Source: Calditrichales bacterium MX18-03 (GTDB taxonomy: Bacteria; Bacillota; Clostridia; Lutisporales; Lutisporaceae). Taken from it: DNA of 64,000 nt. Shown piece after piece: positions 44,820 through 53,791 of this stretch. The notes beneath the pieces were generated by a model. The model was not told the DNA's origin. It was given only the letters and a program-made list of their open reading frames with translations, and ran no database searches. Positions within the stretch are counted from its first letter, which is position 1. The number at the start of each line of letters is the position of its first letter. The position numbers and the translations under genes were made by a program. Where the stretch lies: positions 868,001-932,000 of the forward strand of contig JAJGRE010000001.1 in assembly GCA_021083345.1 (NCBI GenBank), read 5' to 3'.

Positions 44820-45797
44820 CTATCGCAATACCTCAGGATTGACACAGGATTCCGGTGCTTTTCCGCTCAGAACATTGACGATGTTCCGTGCCGCAATCAG
44901 ACCCATGTTCGTCCTTGTTTCGATAGTGGCAGAGGCAATATGAGGGACGATGACCACATTGTCCAGTTCTGCCAGGCCAGGCTCCAGCTCCGGTTCATTC
45001 TCAAAAACGTCCAGCCCCGCCGCCCAGATATCCCCTTCCTTCAAGGCTTTTATCAGAGCCTTTTCGTCTACCACCGGGCCTCTTGAGGTGTTGATCAGTA
45101 CGGCTGTATTTTTCATCTGCTTGAATTCCTTCTCACTGATCAGATGTTTGGTTGACGGCAGCAGCGGTACGTGCAGCGATACAAAATCCGCTTCGGCCAG
45201 AAGTTTATCCTTATCGACGAATACCCCTCCGGTTTCCTTCTCAAAATTCGGATCGGGCTTAATATCGTTATACAGGATCCGCATACCGAAGCCTACCGCC
45301 TTCCGGGCAAAGTTGGTTCCAATGCGCCCTGTGCCGATGATGCCCAACGTCTTTCCGGTGATATCCCTGCCCAGAAGCAGCATGGGCCCCCAGCCTTTGA
45401 ACCTGCCTTCCCTCAGGTAGCGGTCGGATTCTACGACCCTTCTGGATGCCGCAAAAAGCAGCGTCCAGGCTAAATCCGCCGTTGCGTTGTCCAGTACGCC
45501 GGGTGTATTGGTGATGATAATGCCTCTCCTGGTTGCCGCTTCCACATCAATATTGTTGTAGCCCACGGCATAATTCGCAAAAATCCTGCACTGGGGCCCT
45601 GCCGCTTCAAGGACGGCGTCGTCAATGGCATCGGTTAAGAGCGGCAATATGGCATCCATGCCCTTTACCTTCTCAAGCAGCTCACTTCTCTCCAATACCC
45701 GGTCATCAGGATTCACTTCTACCTGGCAATATTGTCTCAAAAGCTCGATTGCCGGCTCCGGAATCATTCTGGTTACATAAACTTTCGGCTTATTCAT
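44820..45797 (-). CDS. D-2-hydroxyacid dehydrogenase (glyoxylate/hydroxypyruvate reductase type)
   Basis: A 325-residue NAD(P)-dependent reductase: FANYAVGYNNIDVEAATRRG, TLGIIGTGRIGTNFARKAVG for the Rossmann fold, LINTSRGPVVDEKAL with the catalytic Arg, DVFENEPELE with Glu, and VVIVPHIASAT with the catalytic His. It interconverts glyoxylate or hydroxypyruvate and the D-2-hydroxy acid. AGGAGAA precedes the ATG. It follows the racemase-type gene closely and ends the transcript that starts near the transketolase genes. Confidence 0.88.
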   Translation of the reverse strand: MNKPKVYVTRMIPEPAIELLRQYCQVEVNPDDRVLERSELLEKVKGMDAILPLLTDAIDDAVLEAAGPQCRIFANYAVGYNNIDVEAATRRGIIITNTPGVLDNATADLAWTLLFAASRRVVESDRYLREGRFKGWGPMLLLGRDITGKTLGIIGTGRIGTNFARKAVGFGMRILYNDIKPDPNFEKETGGVFVDKDKLLAEADFVSLHVPLLPSTKHLISEKEFKQMKNTAVLINTSRGPVVDEKALIKALKEGDIWAAGLDVFENEPELEPGLAELDNVVIVPHIASATIETRTNMGLIAARNIVNVLSGKAPESCVNPEVLR

Positions 45798-45826
45798 CGC
45801 ATTATTCTCCTAATCAAGTTATTTTC

Positions 45827-46489
45827 CTACGCACCGTACAGGATTTTCTCAGCTTCAGCATAGCCTGACTTACCTACCTGGAATACCGGTTTGCCGGGAT
45901 CATGCTGGATCCTTGCCAGTGAAATCTGGCCCAAAACGATTGCATCCACTTCGGGTGCCAGCTTATCCATTTCTTCCTGTATGATCCGGTTATGGGTCTC
46001 GGTATCGCCTGCCATCAGTGCCGTATATGCGCTTTCATTGATAACGACCTTCAGCTCGATTTCCTTGCCCGCTTCTTTCGCTGCCTCGTACAACAGCCTT
46101 TTGGTCCCATTGGGACTGGTGGGCACCGAAGCGATGACACCGATTTTTGTTCCGGCCTTTACGGCTGCTTTTGCCATAGGCTCATCAATATTGAACATGG
46201 GCGTCTTGATCAGCTGCCTGGCTAAAGCTGAGGCTTTGTTTACCGATGTGCAGGTCAGCATGATGGCATCTGCGCCGGCCAGCTCAGCATTGAAGGCATA
46301 ATTGACGATGCGTCTGGCAACCGCTTCCGGCATGTCGCCTTCCTTCAGCGTATCCTCCAATAGGCTGTCATCCAGTATATTGATGATCTCCAAGTCGGGA
46401 TGCCTTTCCAGCAGGGAACCCGTAAAGGGCTTAACGATCAGATCCATGAACCAGTTGACGGTGTGTATTAAAACGAGTCTCTTTCCCAT
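45827..46489 (-). CDS. Asp/Glu/hydantoin racemase-superfamily protein
   Basis: A 220-residue protein. It has the two catalytic Cys positions of the superfamily: ADAIMLTCTSVNKASA holds one near residue 80, but the second half shows VDAIVLGQISLARI where a Cys is usual. Loss of the second Cys would suit a decarboxylase- or isomerase-like member (arylmalonate decarboxylase has one Cys) rather than a true racemase. AAGGAG precedes the ATG. It sits between the TctA-type and dehydrogenase genes, implying a dicarboxylic or hydroxy-acid substrate. Confidence 0.75.
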   Translation of the reverse strand: MGKRLVLIHTVNWFMDLIVKPFTGSLLERHPDLEIINILDDSLLEDTLKEGDMPEAVARRIVNYAFNAELAGADAIMLTCTSVNKASALARQLIKTPMFNIDEPMAKAAVKAGTKIGVIASVPTSPNGTKRLLYEAAKEAGKEIELKVVINESAYTALMAGDTETHNRIIQEEMDKLAPEVDAIVLGQISLARIQHDPGKPVFQVGKSGYAEAEKILYGA

Positions 46490-46540
46490 AATTATCTTCT
46501 CCTTTATTATAGCATAAATTCCAAAGGGCTAGCATGCCTG

Positions 46541-48043
46541 CTAAGCCGCTGTTTCCTTGGATGCCGCTCTGGCAGCCATGATCTGCTTAACAATGGTGAA
46601 TAGGATCACGGCCAGGAAAATGGCTGAGATCGGACGCACGACAAAAGGTAAAAAGCTGCCGTTATTGGTGATTAAAGCGGTCCTGAATTTTACGTCGATC
46701 ATATTCCCCAATATCAAACCCAGCACGATAGGTGCGGGAGAGTAGTCCATTTTATCAAGAAGATAGCCCAGGACACCAAATATGAACACAATAAACAGGT
46801 CGAAGGCAGACAGGTTGATGGCAAAGCCTCCGATGACGGAAAGCGCTGCAACAATTGGCATCAGATAGACTGTCGGCACTTTCAGTATTTTCGACATAGG
46901 GTTCGCAAGCAGTGTACCGGCCGCCCACAGCATGATGACGGACAGCATCAGCAGTGCAGCCATTTTCCCGATAAAACCTGGAGATTCAATTCCGATCATC
47001 GGCCCCGGCCTGATGCCATGAAGCGTCAAGGCGCCCAGCAAAACAGCAGCAGGAGGGCTTCCAGGCACTGCCAACGTCAGCATCGGTATCAGTGCGCCTC
47101 CGATGGCGGCATTGTTGCCGACTTCCGGCGCAATAGCCCCTTCATAGATCCCAGTTCCGAATTTTTCCTTATTCTTACTGGTTCGCTTTGCAGTATCATA
47201 GGAGACCCATGCCGCTACATCCTCACCGACACCGGGAAGTGCACCGATTCCTATACCGATCAGTGAGGACTGTATCACTGTTTTGAGATGCTTTATGGTT
47301 ATCTTGAGGACGCTTACTTTCTCTTTGACTTTGTCTCTTGCAGCATTCACCGTAAATTTATCATTGCCTGTAAAAGCTTTGATGACCTCCGGAATGGCAT
47401 AAAAGCCGATCATTGCAGGTATGACCGAAATCCCGCTGAGCAGGTTGGTATTGCCGAAGGTAAAACGTGAGGTGCTTTCTATATCATCCAGCCTGACAAA
47501 GGCGAGGAGCAAGCCGATCATGCCGGCAATCCAGCCCTTGATGGTCAGGTCTTTTGCCCCGATGGAGCCGCAGATCAGCACGCCGAAAAAGGCAAGCATG
47601 AAAAACTCCGGAGACTGAAAGGACAATGCTATTTTGGTCAGGGGAGGTGCCAAGAGTGCCAAGGCAATCACACCGATAAAGGTGCCGATGATGGAGGCGA
47701 ACCGTGTCACCTTGATGGCTGTTTCGGCTTTGCCCTGAAGTGCCAATTGATGGCCGTCCAGCGCTGTAGCAGCCGCCGATGCCGTCCCGGGTATATTGAG
47801 GAGTATTGCTGAAATACTGCCGCCGTAGATTGCACCGACATAAACACCCATGAGTATTGTAAAGGTGTACTCAAGGGGTACATTATAAGTCAGGCCTGTC
47901 AGGAGCGCTATTCCCATCGTGGCGGTCAGTCCCGGCAAAGCACCGATGATGACACCCAGACCGGTAGAAAAAAACATCAGGATCAATATTTTTATATCCA
48001 TCAGCTCAATGAATGAGCTTATAAAGCTTTGTATATCCGGCAT
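46541..48043 (-). CDS. tctA: Tripartite tricarboxylate transporter large membrane subunit TctA
   Basis: A 500-residue protein with about twelve helices. Family motifs: GLGVIIGALPGLTATMGIAL near the N-terminus, YGGSISAILLNIPGTASAA near residue 75, and GIGALPGVGEDVAAWVSYD in the second half. GGGAGGAATA precedes the ATG. It is the secondary-transport channel for a carboxylate delivered by the TctC-type binding protein. Confidence 0.92.
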   Translation of the reverse strand: MPDIQSFISSFIELMDIKILILMFFSTGLGVIIGALPGLTATMGIALLTGLTYNVPLEYTFTILMGVYVGAIYGGSISAILLNIPGTASAAATALDGHQLALQGKAETAIKVTRFASIIGTFIGVIALALLAPPLTKIALSFQSPEFFMLAFFGVLICGSIGAKDLTIKGWIAGMIGLLLAFVRLDDIESTSRFTFGNTNLLSGISVIPAMIGFYAIPEVIKAFTGNDKFTVNAARDKVKEKVSVLKITIKHLKTVIQSSLIGIGIGALPGVGEDVAAWVSYDTAKRTSKNKEKFGTGIYEGAIAPEVGNNAAIGGALIPMLTLAVPGSPPAAVLLGALTLHGIRPGPMIGIESPGFIGKMAALLMLSVIMLWAAGTLLANPMSKILKVPTVYLMPIVAALSVIGGFAINLSAFDLFIVFIFGVLGYLLDKMDYSPAPIVLGLILGNMIDVKFRTALITNNGSFLPFVVRPISAIFLAVILFTIVKQIMAARAASKETAA

Positions 48044-48059
48044 ATTATTCCTCCCTCCC

Positions 48060-48560
48060 TTACGGCAGCGGGATCATGGCCAGCTTGCCGAAACCGAATG
48101 CCAATACTGCCGTTGCAACTGCAGCAATGATGATAGAATGAATGACGCTTTTTTTTGTTTTTTTCTGGAATACCAGCATGGAAGTAAGGAGGTAAACAAA
48201 GGTCACGACTGCATAAAGCCGTCCGGGAAGCATCAGCAGCATGATGTATGCCGCCAGCAGGCCTATAACGATGCAGGCTACTTTGAATTCTCTTGTTTTC
48301 GTCATAAACAGCATGTTTTCCTTGGTGATAAAGTCAAGCCTTGCGCCGGCTCTTCTGGCGGTGAGAAATAAGGAATAGGCGCATAAGCCCAGGAAAAAGG
48401 TCACAATCATTGGAAAAAGCCCGGAAGATTCAAACCATTCTTTTCCTCTGCTTATTGTCCTGATGACCAGTTGAAGCGACATGATGAAGCCTGTAATGGA
48501 TATGCCCATTAATATCATGCTTGTTACCAGGTCTGCTTTCCTTAATGCTTTCTTTTCCAA
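48060..48560 (-). CDS. tctB: Tripartite tricarboxylate transporter small membrane subunit TctB
   Basis: About 166 residues with four hydrophobic segments, the TctB layout. A TTG at 48560 with GAGGG seven bases upstream is the best start; the ATG at 48578 has no ribosome site and the frame to 48608 runs into the hairpin. TctB sequences are poorly conserved, so the call rests on size, topology and position between TctC- and TctA-type genes. Confidence 0.82.
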   Translation of the reverse strand: MEKKALRKADLVTSMILMGISITGFIMSLQLVIRTISRGKEWFESSGLFPMIVTFFLGLCAYSLFLTARRAGARLDFITKENMLFMTKTREFKVACIVIGLLAAYIMLLMLPGRLYAVVTFVYLLTSMLVFQKKTKKSVIHSIIIAAVATAVLAFGFGKLAMIPLP

Positions 48561-48586
48561 AATCCTTCCCTCTTTCATTTTAATAG

Positions 48587-48618
48587 TGCATAAGGTGCGC
48601 AAGTGCACACCTTATGCA
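48587..48618 (-). terminator. Hairpin between tctC- and tctB-type genes
   Basis: A perfect 11-bp stem (48587-48597 with 48608-48618), ten-base loop, no long T-run. Likely an mRNA 3'-end stabiliser for the binding-protein message. Confidence 0.6.
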
Positions 48619-48642
48619 GGGCTGTTTCAGATATTATATACT

Positions 48643-49674
48643 TTACGGCTTTGGTATACCAGTATCTTCCGGACTACGCTCGGTCTTCTTCATCTCATAA
48701 AGCATCCAGCACATGGTGCTTTGCGCTTTTGAAGCAAGGGCTCTGGCCTCGTCCCCGGTCAGGTTGATGATGATGGCATACTGGGATTCTGCAAATTTCT
48801 TGATATCTTCGCTTTTCATGGCTGCATCGAAGGCTTCTTTCAGCTTGGCCTTGATATTATCCGGCGTATCCTTTGGAACCATGAAGCCTATAAACTGCTT
48901 GAGCGGCAGATATTTTTCCACGGAAGGTGCCTTCACCGTTACGGACTCAATTTTTCCTGCTCCGGGGAAATCATATCCTTCCTTGTCCATAACCGCCAGC
49001 GGAATCAGATCGCCTGACTTGATAAAGTCGGCAACTTCGCCTGCAGATGCAACCACCGCAGCCGTTTCACCTGAAACACAGGCCGTGATGGCCGGGCGGC
49101 TTCCGTCGTAAGTGGCTACACCCAGCGGAATGTTGCCATATGCCGGCAACAGATTGGCAAGCAGGAACCACAAGCCGCCATTGGTGCTGGCGATCTTGAT
49201 TTCGTTGGGCTTTGCACCTGCTGCATCGATCAGGCTCTGGAAATCCTTGTAGCCTGCATTCTTATTCACGAGAAGAAGTCCTGGTGAACCGCCGGCAATG
49301 TAGTATTCCCAATCCTTGGCAGTTTGGTTCATATCTTTTGTCATGACCGGAATCGTCAAGGGCGTTTCCGAGGTGCCTGCCAGTGCATATCCGTCATGAG
49401 GCTGTGTCCAGACATAATTGGTTCCGGTACCGCCAGGTCCTCCGCCGGTCATATTGTTTGCCAGAACCTTGACACCCAGTGTTTTTTCCATTTCGGCCGC
49501 AAGTGCACGGTTCCATACGTCTGTGCCGCCGCCTGCCCCGAAGGGGATGATCAGGTTGATAGGTCTTGACGGGTATTGCTCCACTTTTGCTCCTCCGGTG
49601 CTGCATGCCGAAAACACCATTGCTGCGCACAGGATCAATGCCACTACTGTCATAAGCCGAGTTTTTCTCATCAT
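48643..49674 (-). CDS. tctC: Tripartite tricarboxylate transporter binding lipoprotein TctC
   Basis: A 343-residue lipoprotein with lipobox VFSAC, then the TctC/Bug fold: YPSRPINLIIPFGAGGGTDV, NNMTGGGPGGTGTNYV, ALAGTSETPL. Bug proteins bind carboxylates through two conserved loops, the second of which is the GAGGGTD-type region. GGAGGAG precedes the ATG. It captures the substrate for the TctAB channel. Substrate unknown. Confidence 0.92.
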   Translation of the reverse strand: MMRKTRLMTVVALILCAAMVFSACSTGGAKVEQYPSRPINLIIPFGAGGGTDVWNRALAAEMEKTLGVKVLANNMTGGGPGGTGTNYVWTQPHDGYALAGTSETPLTIPVMTKDMNQTAKDWEYYIAGGSPGLLLVNKNAGYKDFQSLIDAAGAKPNEIKIASTNGGLWFLLANLLPAYGNIPLGVATYDGSRPAITACVSGETAAVVASAGEVADFIKSGDLIPLAVMDKEGYDFPGAGKIESVTVKAPSVEKYLPLKQFIGFMVPKDTPDNIKAKLKEAFDAAMKSEDIKKFAESQYAIIINLTGDEARALASKAQSTMCWMLYEMKKTERSPEDTGIPKP

Positions 49675-49729
49675 ACTTACTCCTCCTTCATCTTAACTCC
49701 ATAATACTGCATTTTGCAGATTATTTCAT

Positions 49730-50659
49730 TCAAAGAATTTCTGCCGCCATTTTCAGGATCTGGGCGCTGTCCATTTCATACTTTTCCAACAGCTTGTAAT
49801 AGTCTCCCGATTCAGCAAACCGATCCCTCAAGCCGACCTTGCGCAGTACGCCGGCGCCCTTTTCGGCCACCACATCAGCCACTGCACTCCCAAGTCCGTT
49901 CAGGATGTTGTGATCTTCCACCGTAATGACCTTCCCCGTCTTGTTCAATGTCTTTTCCACCAGTTCGGTATCCAGCGGCTTCAGGGTATGCATATCGATC
50001 AGCTCCACGCTCACGCCGGCCTTTTCCAGTTTATCGGCGGCTTCCAGCGCCTGATGCAGCATATCCCCGATTGCAATGATGGAAATATCCCTCCCTTCTT
50101 TTATCAGCTTTCCTTTTCCGATTTCAAATGCTTCGTCTTCCCCGTAAAAAACCGGAATCGGGTCCCGGGTGAACCTTAAGTAAACCGGTCCATCATACGC
50201 TGCTGCTCTATCAACGAGCTTCATTGTTGCATTATAGTCTGCAGGCATAACCACTGTCATACCCGGTATACTTCTATAGATGCCCATATCTTCGATGGCC
50301 TGGTGGGTCACACCGTCGTTTCCCGGCGTCAGTCCCCCGTGACTGCAGGCAATCTTGACATTGAGATGTGGGTAGCATATGGATGTCCTGACCTGTTCAC
50401 ACATCCTCATGCTGCCGAAAACAGCATAGGTGCTGACAAATGGTATCTTGCCCATTGTAGCCAGCCCTGCAGCAAAGGTTGCCGCATTTTGCTCCGCAAT
50501 GCCGACATTGATATGCCGCTCCGGAAAGAGGGCCGAGAATTTCTTCGTTTTACAGGACTTGGATATATCGCAATCGATGACAAAAACCCTATCGTCTTTC
50601 TTTGCCAACTCGATGATGCCGTCTCCGAATCCGTCCCGTGTTGCAATCATTTTGCCCAT
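49730..50659 (-). CDS. Transketolase-like protein, C-terminal subunit
   Basis: A 309-residue protein containing the pyrimidine-binding and C-terminal transketolase domains: GIAEQNAATFAAGLATMGKI with the catalytic Glu, FVSTYAVF and SVELIDMHTLKPLD. It pairs with the N-terminal subunit one base upstream. Split transketolases often act on unusual substrates; AptAB, which cleaves apulose-4-phosphate, is one known pair. GGGAGGTGC precedes the ATG at 50659. Confidence 0.88.
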   Translation of the reverse strand: MGKMIATRDGFGDGIIELAKKDDRVFVIDCDISKSCKTKKFSALFPERHINVGIAEQNAATFAAGLATMGKIPFVSTYAVFGSMRMCEQVRTSICYPHLNVKIACSHGGLTPGNDGVTHQAIEDMGIYRSIPGMTVVMPADYNATMKLVDRAAAYDGPVYLRFTRDPIPVFYGEDEAFEIGKGKLIKEGRDISIIAIGDMLHQALEAADKLEKAGVSVELIDMHTLKPLDTELVEKTLNKTGKVITVEDHNILNGLGSAVADVVAEKGAGVLRKVGLRDRFAESGDYYKLLEKYEMDSAQILKMAAEIL

Positions 50660-50660
50660 C

Positions 50661-51488
50661 CTATGCACCTCCCAGTTCTTCCATGGCAGTAGTGTACTGA
50701 CATGCATCCGGGCATGCTCCATGCCAGTCGCATGCGTTTTCCATATAAGAGACCCCTTTGCCTTTGACTGTATTGGCTATGATGCACTTGGGTTTTCCGG
50801 AAGCATGCTTGACGTCTTCCAGTACCTTCAGTATTTCCCCGATGTTGTGACCGTCTATGCTGTAGACTTCCCAACCGAAGGCCAGGAATTTGTCGGCAAT
50901 GGGATGCACCGGCATGATCTCACAGGTATTGCCGTCAACCTGCAGGTTGTTGTCGTCAACAAATGCAATCAGATTATCCAACTTGTATTTGGCGGCCGTC
51001 ATGGCGGCTTCCCATACCTGTCCCTCCTGAAGCTCACCGTCTCCCAAAATGACATAAACCTTGCTGTCCAGACCGTCATATTTGGCACCGAATGCCATGC
51101 CGGCACCAGCCGATAAGCCTTGTCCCAGGGAACCGGACGTCATATCCAATCCCGGTACTTTCTTCATATCCGGATGGCCCTGCAAGATCGAACCCATCTT
51201 TCTCAAGGTATGGATTTCACTGAGATCATAAAAGCCTTTCATGGCCAACGCAGCATAGATCACCGGACAGGTATGCCCCTTTGACAGGATCACCCTGTCT
51301 CTTTCATTCCACTTCGGCTCACTTGGCCGGATGCGGAGCGCATCAAAATACAACACTGCAACAAAATCTGCCGCGGAAAGCGAGCCCCCCGGATGCCCCG
51401 ACTGTGCTTCGTGGATCATTGTGATGATATGCCGTCTTAATTCCCTGGCCTTATCCTCCAGGTACTTTACCTTTTCCAGGTATTCCAT
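50661..51488 (-). CDS. Transketolase-like protein, N-terminal subunit
   Basis: A 275-residue thiamine-diphosphate-binding subunit: AQSGHPGGSLSAAD, SKGHTCPVIYAALA, GSLGQGLSAGAGMAFGAKY and the TPP/Mg motif GDGELQEGQVWEAAM ending near VDDNN. It forms the active site with the following C-terminal subunit. GAAGGG precedes the tandem ATGs; 51488 is chosen. First gene of a transcript that likely includes the TctABC-type genes. Confidence 0.88.
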   Translation of the reverse strand: MEYLEKVKYLEDKARELRRHIITMIHEAQSGHPGGSLSAADFVAVLYFDALRIRPSEPKWNERDRVILSKGHTCPVIYAALAMKGFYDLSEIHTLRKMGSILQGHPDMKKVPGLDMTSGSLGQGLSAGAGMAFGAKYDGLDSKVYVILGDGELQEGQVWEAAMTAAKYKLDNLIAFVDDNNLQVDGNTCEIMPVHPIADKFLAFGWEVYSIDGHNIGEILKVLEDVKHASGKPKCIIANTVKGKGVSYMENACDWHGACPDACQYTTAMEELGGA

Positions 51489-51543
51489 CATAATCCCTTC
51501 TTTCACATCACATGTAATACGTAGGATGTCTTATGTATGATTA

Positions 51544-51549
51544 ATTATA
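51544..51549 (-). promoter_or_regulatory. Possible -10 of the transketolase transcript
   Basis: TATAAT on the minus strand (51549-51544) about 55 bases upstream of the first subunit. The expected -35 position reads GGAATT, so an activator may be needed. Confidence 0.35.
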
Positions 51550-51604
51550 TTCTCTATCCTTTTAAAAATTCCTTCTTCATGAAAAAATATTTTTGAAAAA
51601 TCGG

Positions 51605-51657
51605 AAAAAAATAAAACCGCATTGCACATCACAATACGGTGTATACACAATACGGTT
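51605..51657 (-). terminator. Terminator after the M24-like gene
   Basis: A 10-bp stem with one G-U pair (51615-51624 with 51648-51657), long loop holding a second ACAATACGGT copy, and TTTTATTTTTTT on the minus strand. Confidence 0.7.
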
Positions 51658-51672
51658 ACTATTCCATAAGGT

Positions 51673-52776
51673 CTACAAAACCATGATTTTCGGCAGCTTC
51701 ACATCCATGCCGTTGGCCCTGTACGTTTCACAAGGCCATATGCCGGATACCGACGGTACCTCGATTTCTCCGCCGGTGTTTAGTGTCAGTTCTTCTCCCT
51801 TTGCCCCTGAAATGGTTATAAACCAGTCAAAGGCTTGATTCTCCGTCACCACTTTGGATGCATCCATGCACAGCGTGGGATCGGATACCATATATCCCGT
51901 TATGCCGCCCTGGAAATGCTTGTGCCACTCGTTCTCATACCCCAGTTCCTTATACAGACGCTTCTGCTCCGACAGAATATCGGCGAACCTGATGCCGGGC
52001 TTTGACATGGCTATGGCAGCAGCCTCAATGCGGCAAACGGCATCATAACGCTTGGCAAGCTCAGCCGGCACAGCCCCGAAACACACCATGCGGGCCAGGT
52101 TTGAATGCAGGCCCCATTTCTTTACTGCCGGACTGATCAGGACGGTTTTCTCTATTCTCTTGCCGGTGGGACAGCAGTGCCTATATGCGGCTATCCGCTC
52201 GTCGCTGCCGATGATCATAACGGATACCGATACATTATGGCGTCCGTACTTCTCCCACAGCATACCCTGTACATCATATTCACGCATGCCCGGGTGCAGA
52301 CACGCTGCAGTTTCTGCAATAATCTGCTCCGACAGGACCGCCGCCTCACGATATCTCTCAATCTCATATCGGGTAAGCGGATAATGCAGCTTATAAAACA
52401 GATCCGGGGAATAATCCGCACCGGCTATCGGAATATCCGAAACGACACGCATACCGCGAACCAGCTCCAATACCTTCGCTTCTGCGCCGCCTTCAAACCA
52501 TTTTGTCACAACCGGCGTATAGCCCAGGTCTGCAGCCTCTTCATCCATCACTTTACACAAATCGGCCACCAAGGCCACCATAAACTTCTCACTTTTTGTC
52601 AGTACGATATAGCTGAATCCTGCCTCCGAGGAAAGAATCACTCTGTTTTCTCCGCCGCAGGTAAGCCAGGCAAAGTTATCTGCCCGGCCAATGACGGCTG
52701 CGTCCCAGTGGTTTTCTTCCAGACAAGCCAGGATCCTTTGTTCCTTGATCAGCGCTTCCGCTTTTCTGTCCTGCAT
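51673..52776 (-). CDS. M24-family (creatinase/prolidase-fold) protein lacking usual metal ligands
   Basis: A 367-residue protein with the creatinase N-terminal domain and an M24 'pita-bread' C-terminal domain. Where family members have the two metal-ligand Asp residues this one has LISP and SNLAR, and the F-x-I-E-P-type Glu is replaced in FDWFITISG; the HKHFQGGITGY segment replaces the usual GHGIG region. It should therefore not be a metal aminopeptidase; a creatinase-like metal-free hydrolase or a binding protein is more likely. AGGGTGAT precedes the ATG at 52776. It follows the RbsC-type gene and may act on the imported compound. Confidence 0.75.
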   Translation of the reverse strand: MQDRKAEALIKEQRILACLEENHWDAAVIGRADNFAWLTCGGENRVILSSEAGFSYIVLTKSEKFMVALVADLCKVMDEEAADLGYTPVVTKWFEGGAEAKVLELVRGMRVVSDIPIAGADYSPDLFYKLHYPLTRYEIERYREAAVLSEQIIAETAACLHPGMREYDVQGMLWEKYGRHNVSVSVMIIGSDERIAAYRHCCPTGKRIEKTVLISPAVKKWGLHSNLARMVCFGAVPAELAKRYDAVCRIEAAAIAMSKPGIRFADILSEQKRLYKELGYENEWHKHFQGGITGYMVSDPTLCMDASKVVTENQAFDWFITISGAKGEELTLNTGGEIEVPSVSGIWPCETYRANGMDVKLPKIMVL

Positions 52777-52786
52777 GCACATCACC

Positions 52787-53791
52787 CTATTCACAGCTTT
52801 TTGTAATATTGCGGCGCTCCAGCCGCTTTTCCAGCATGGTCCGGAGACTGTCGAGCAAAATGGCCAGCAGAATGATGCCCGCCGTAATAATAGGCTGCAT
52901 GTAGATATCTACCTGCAGATAGACAAGTCCTGCCTGGACTACCTGTATGAGCAGCGTCCCAATGACAACGCCGGGGAATACGCTTCCCACACCGCCGCTG
53001 AGGCTTGTGCCCCCTAGTACGGCAGCGGCTATTGCTTTGAACTCTTCTCCCTCGCCATAACCTGCATTGACAATGCCCAGCTGCGTTACCGAGATAATGC
53101 CGCCTATGGCAGCAAGTACACTGCACAGTATGTAGACAACTGCTATAATCTTTATATGGTCAATCCCTGCTTTGGCAGCAACCTCGCTATTGTAGCCTAC
53201 AGCATAGATATGCCGTCCCAGGGGGGTGCTCTTCAGCATCAGCTGAACCAGAATGATGATCACGATAAAGATGAAAACCGGAAGCGGTATGAACCCCAAA
53301 AGTCTCCGGGAAGCCATACCTGTAATGGCGGAAGGCCATTCAACAGCAACCGACTTCGTCAGCATCAGCGTCAGGCCCTTGAGCGCCACAAGGGTACTCA
53401 AGGTAACAATAAACGGCACCAGCTTCAGCTTGTTGATGCAGAAGGCGTGGAATGCACCCACCAATAAGCCGATGACAATGGCGCTGACGATTGCCAGCCA
53501 GATGGGAAACCCGAAGTTCCGTATCAAAAGCCCGGCACTGGAAGCGGACAGGAACATCAGTGAGCCTACCGAGAGGTCTATCCCGCCTGTCAGCAGCACC
53601 AGGGTCATACCGATAGCTACGATGCCGATGTAGGAGCTGGATGTGAGGATGTTCTCAATATTATCCCATTCAAAAAACACCGGCGTAATCAACCCGAATA
53701 CCACAAATACGAGGATGAAGAGCAGCAACGGTATGTTTTTCAGCAGTTTAAGCGCAAAGGCGCTCATATTGGCCTTATTATTGTTGTTCAC
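52787..53791 (-). CDS. RbsC-family sugar ABC permease, second copy
   Basis: A 334-residue permease with about nine helices, VLLTGGIDLSVGSLMFLSAS and AAVLGGTSLSGGVGSVFPG. It starts at GTG overlapping the ATPase stop (GTGA), with GAGGTG upstream. It is one of two RbsC-type permeases flanking a single ATPase gene, suggesting a heterodimeric channel. Confidence 0.88.
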   Translation of the reverse strand: MNNNNKANMSAFALKLLKNIPLLLFILVFVVFGLITPVFFEWDNIENILTSSSYIGIVAIGMTLVLLTGGIDLSVGSLMFLSASSAGLLIRNFGFPIWLAIVSAIVIGLLVGAFHAFCINKLKLVPFIVTLSTLVALKGLTLMLTKSVAVEWPSAITGMASRRLLGFIPLPVFIFIVIIILVQLMLKSTPLGRHIYAVGYNSEVAAKAGIDHIKIIAVVYILCSVLAAIGGIISVTQLGIVNAGYGEGEEFKAIAAAVLGGTSLSGGVGSVFPGVVIGTLLIQVVQAGLVYLQVDIYMQPIITAGIILLAILLDSLRTMLEKRLERRNITKSCE

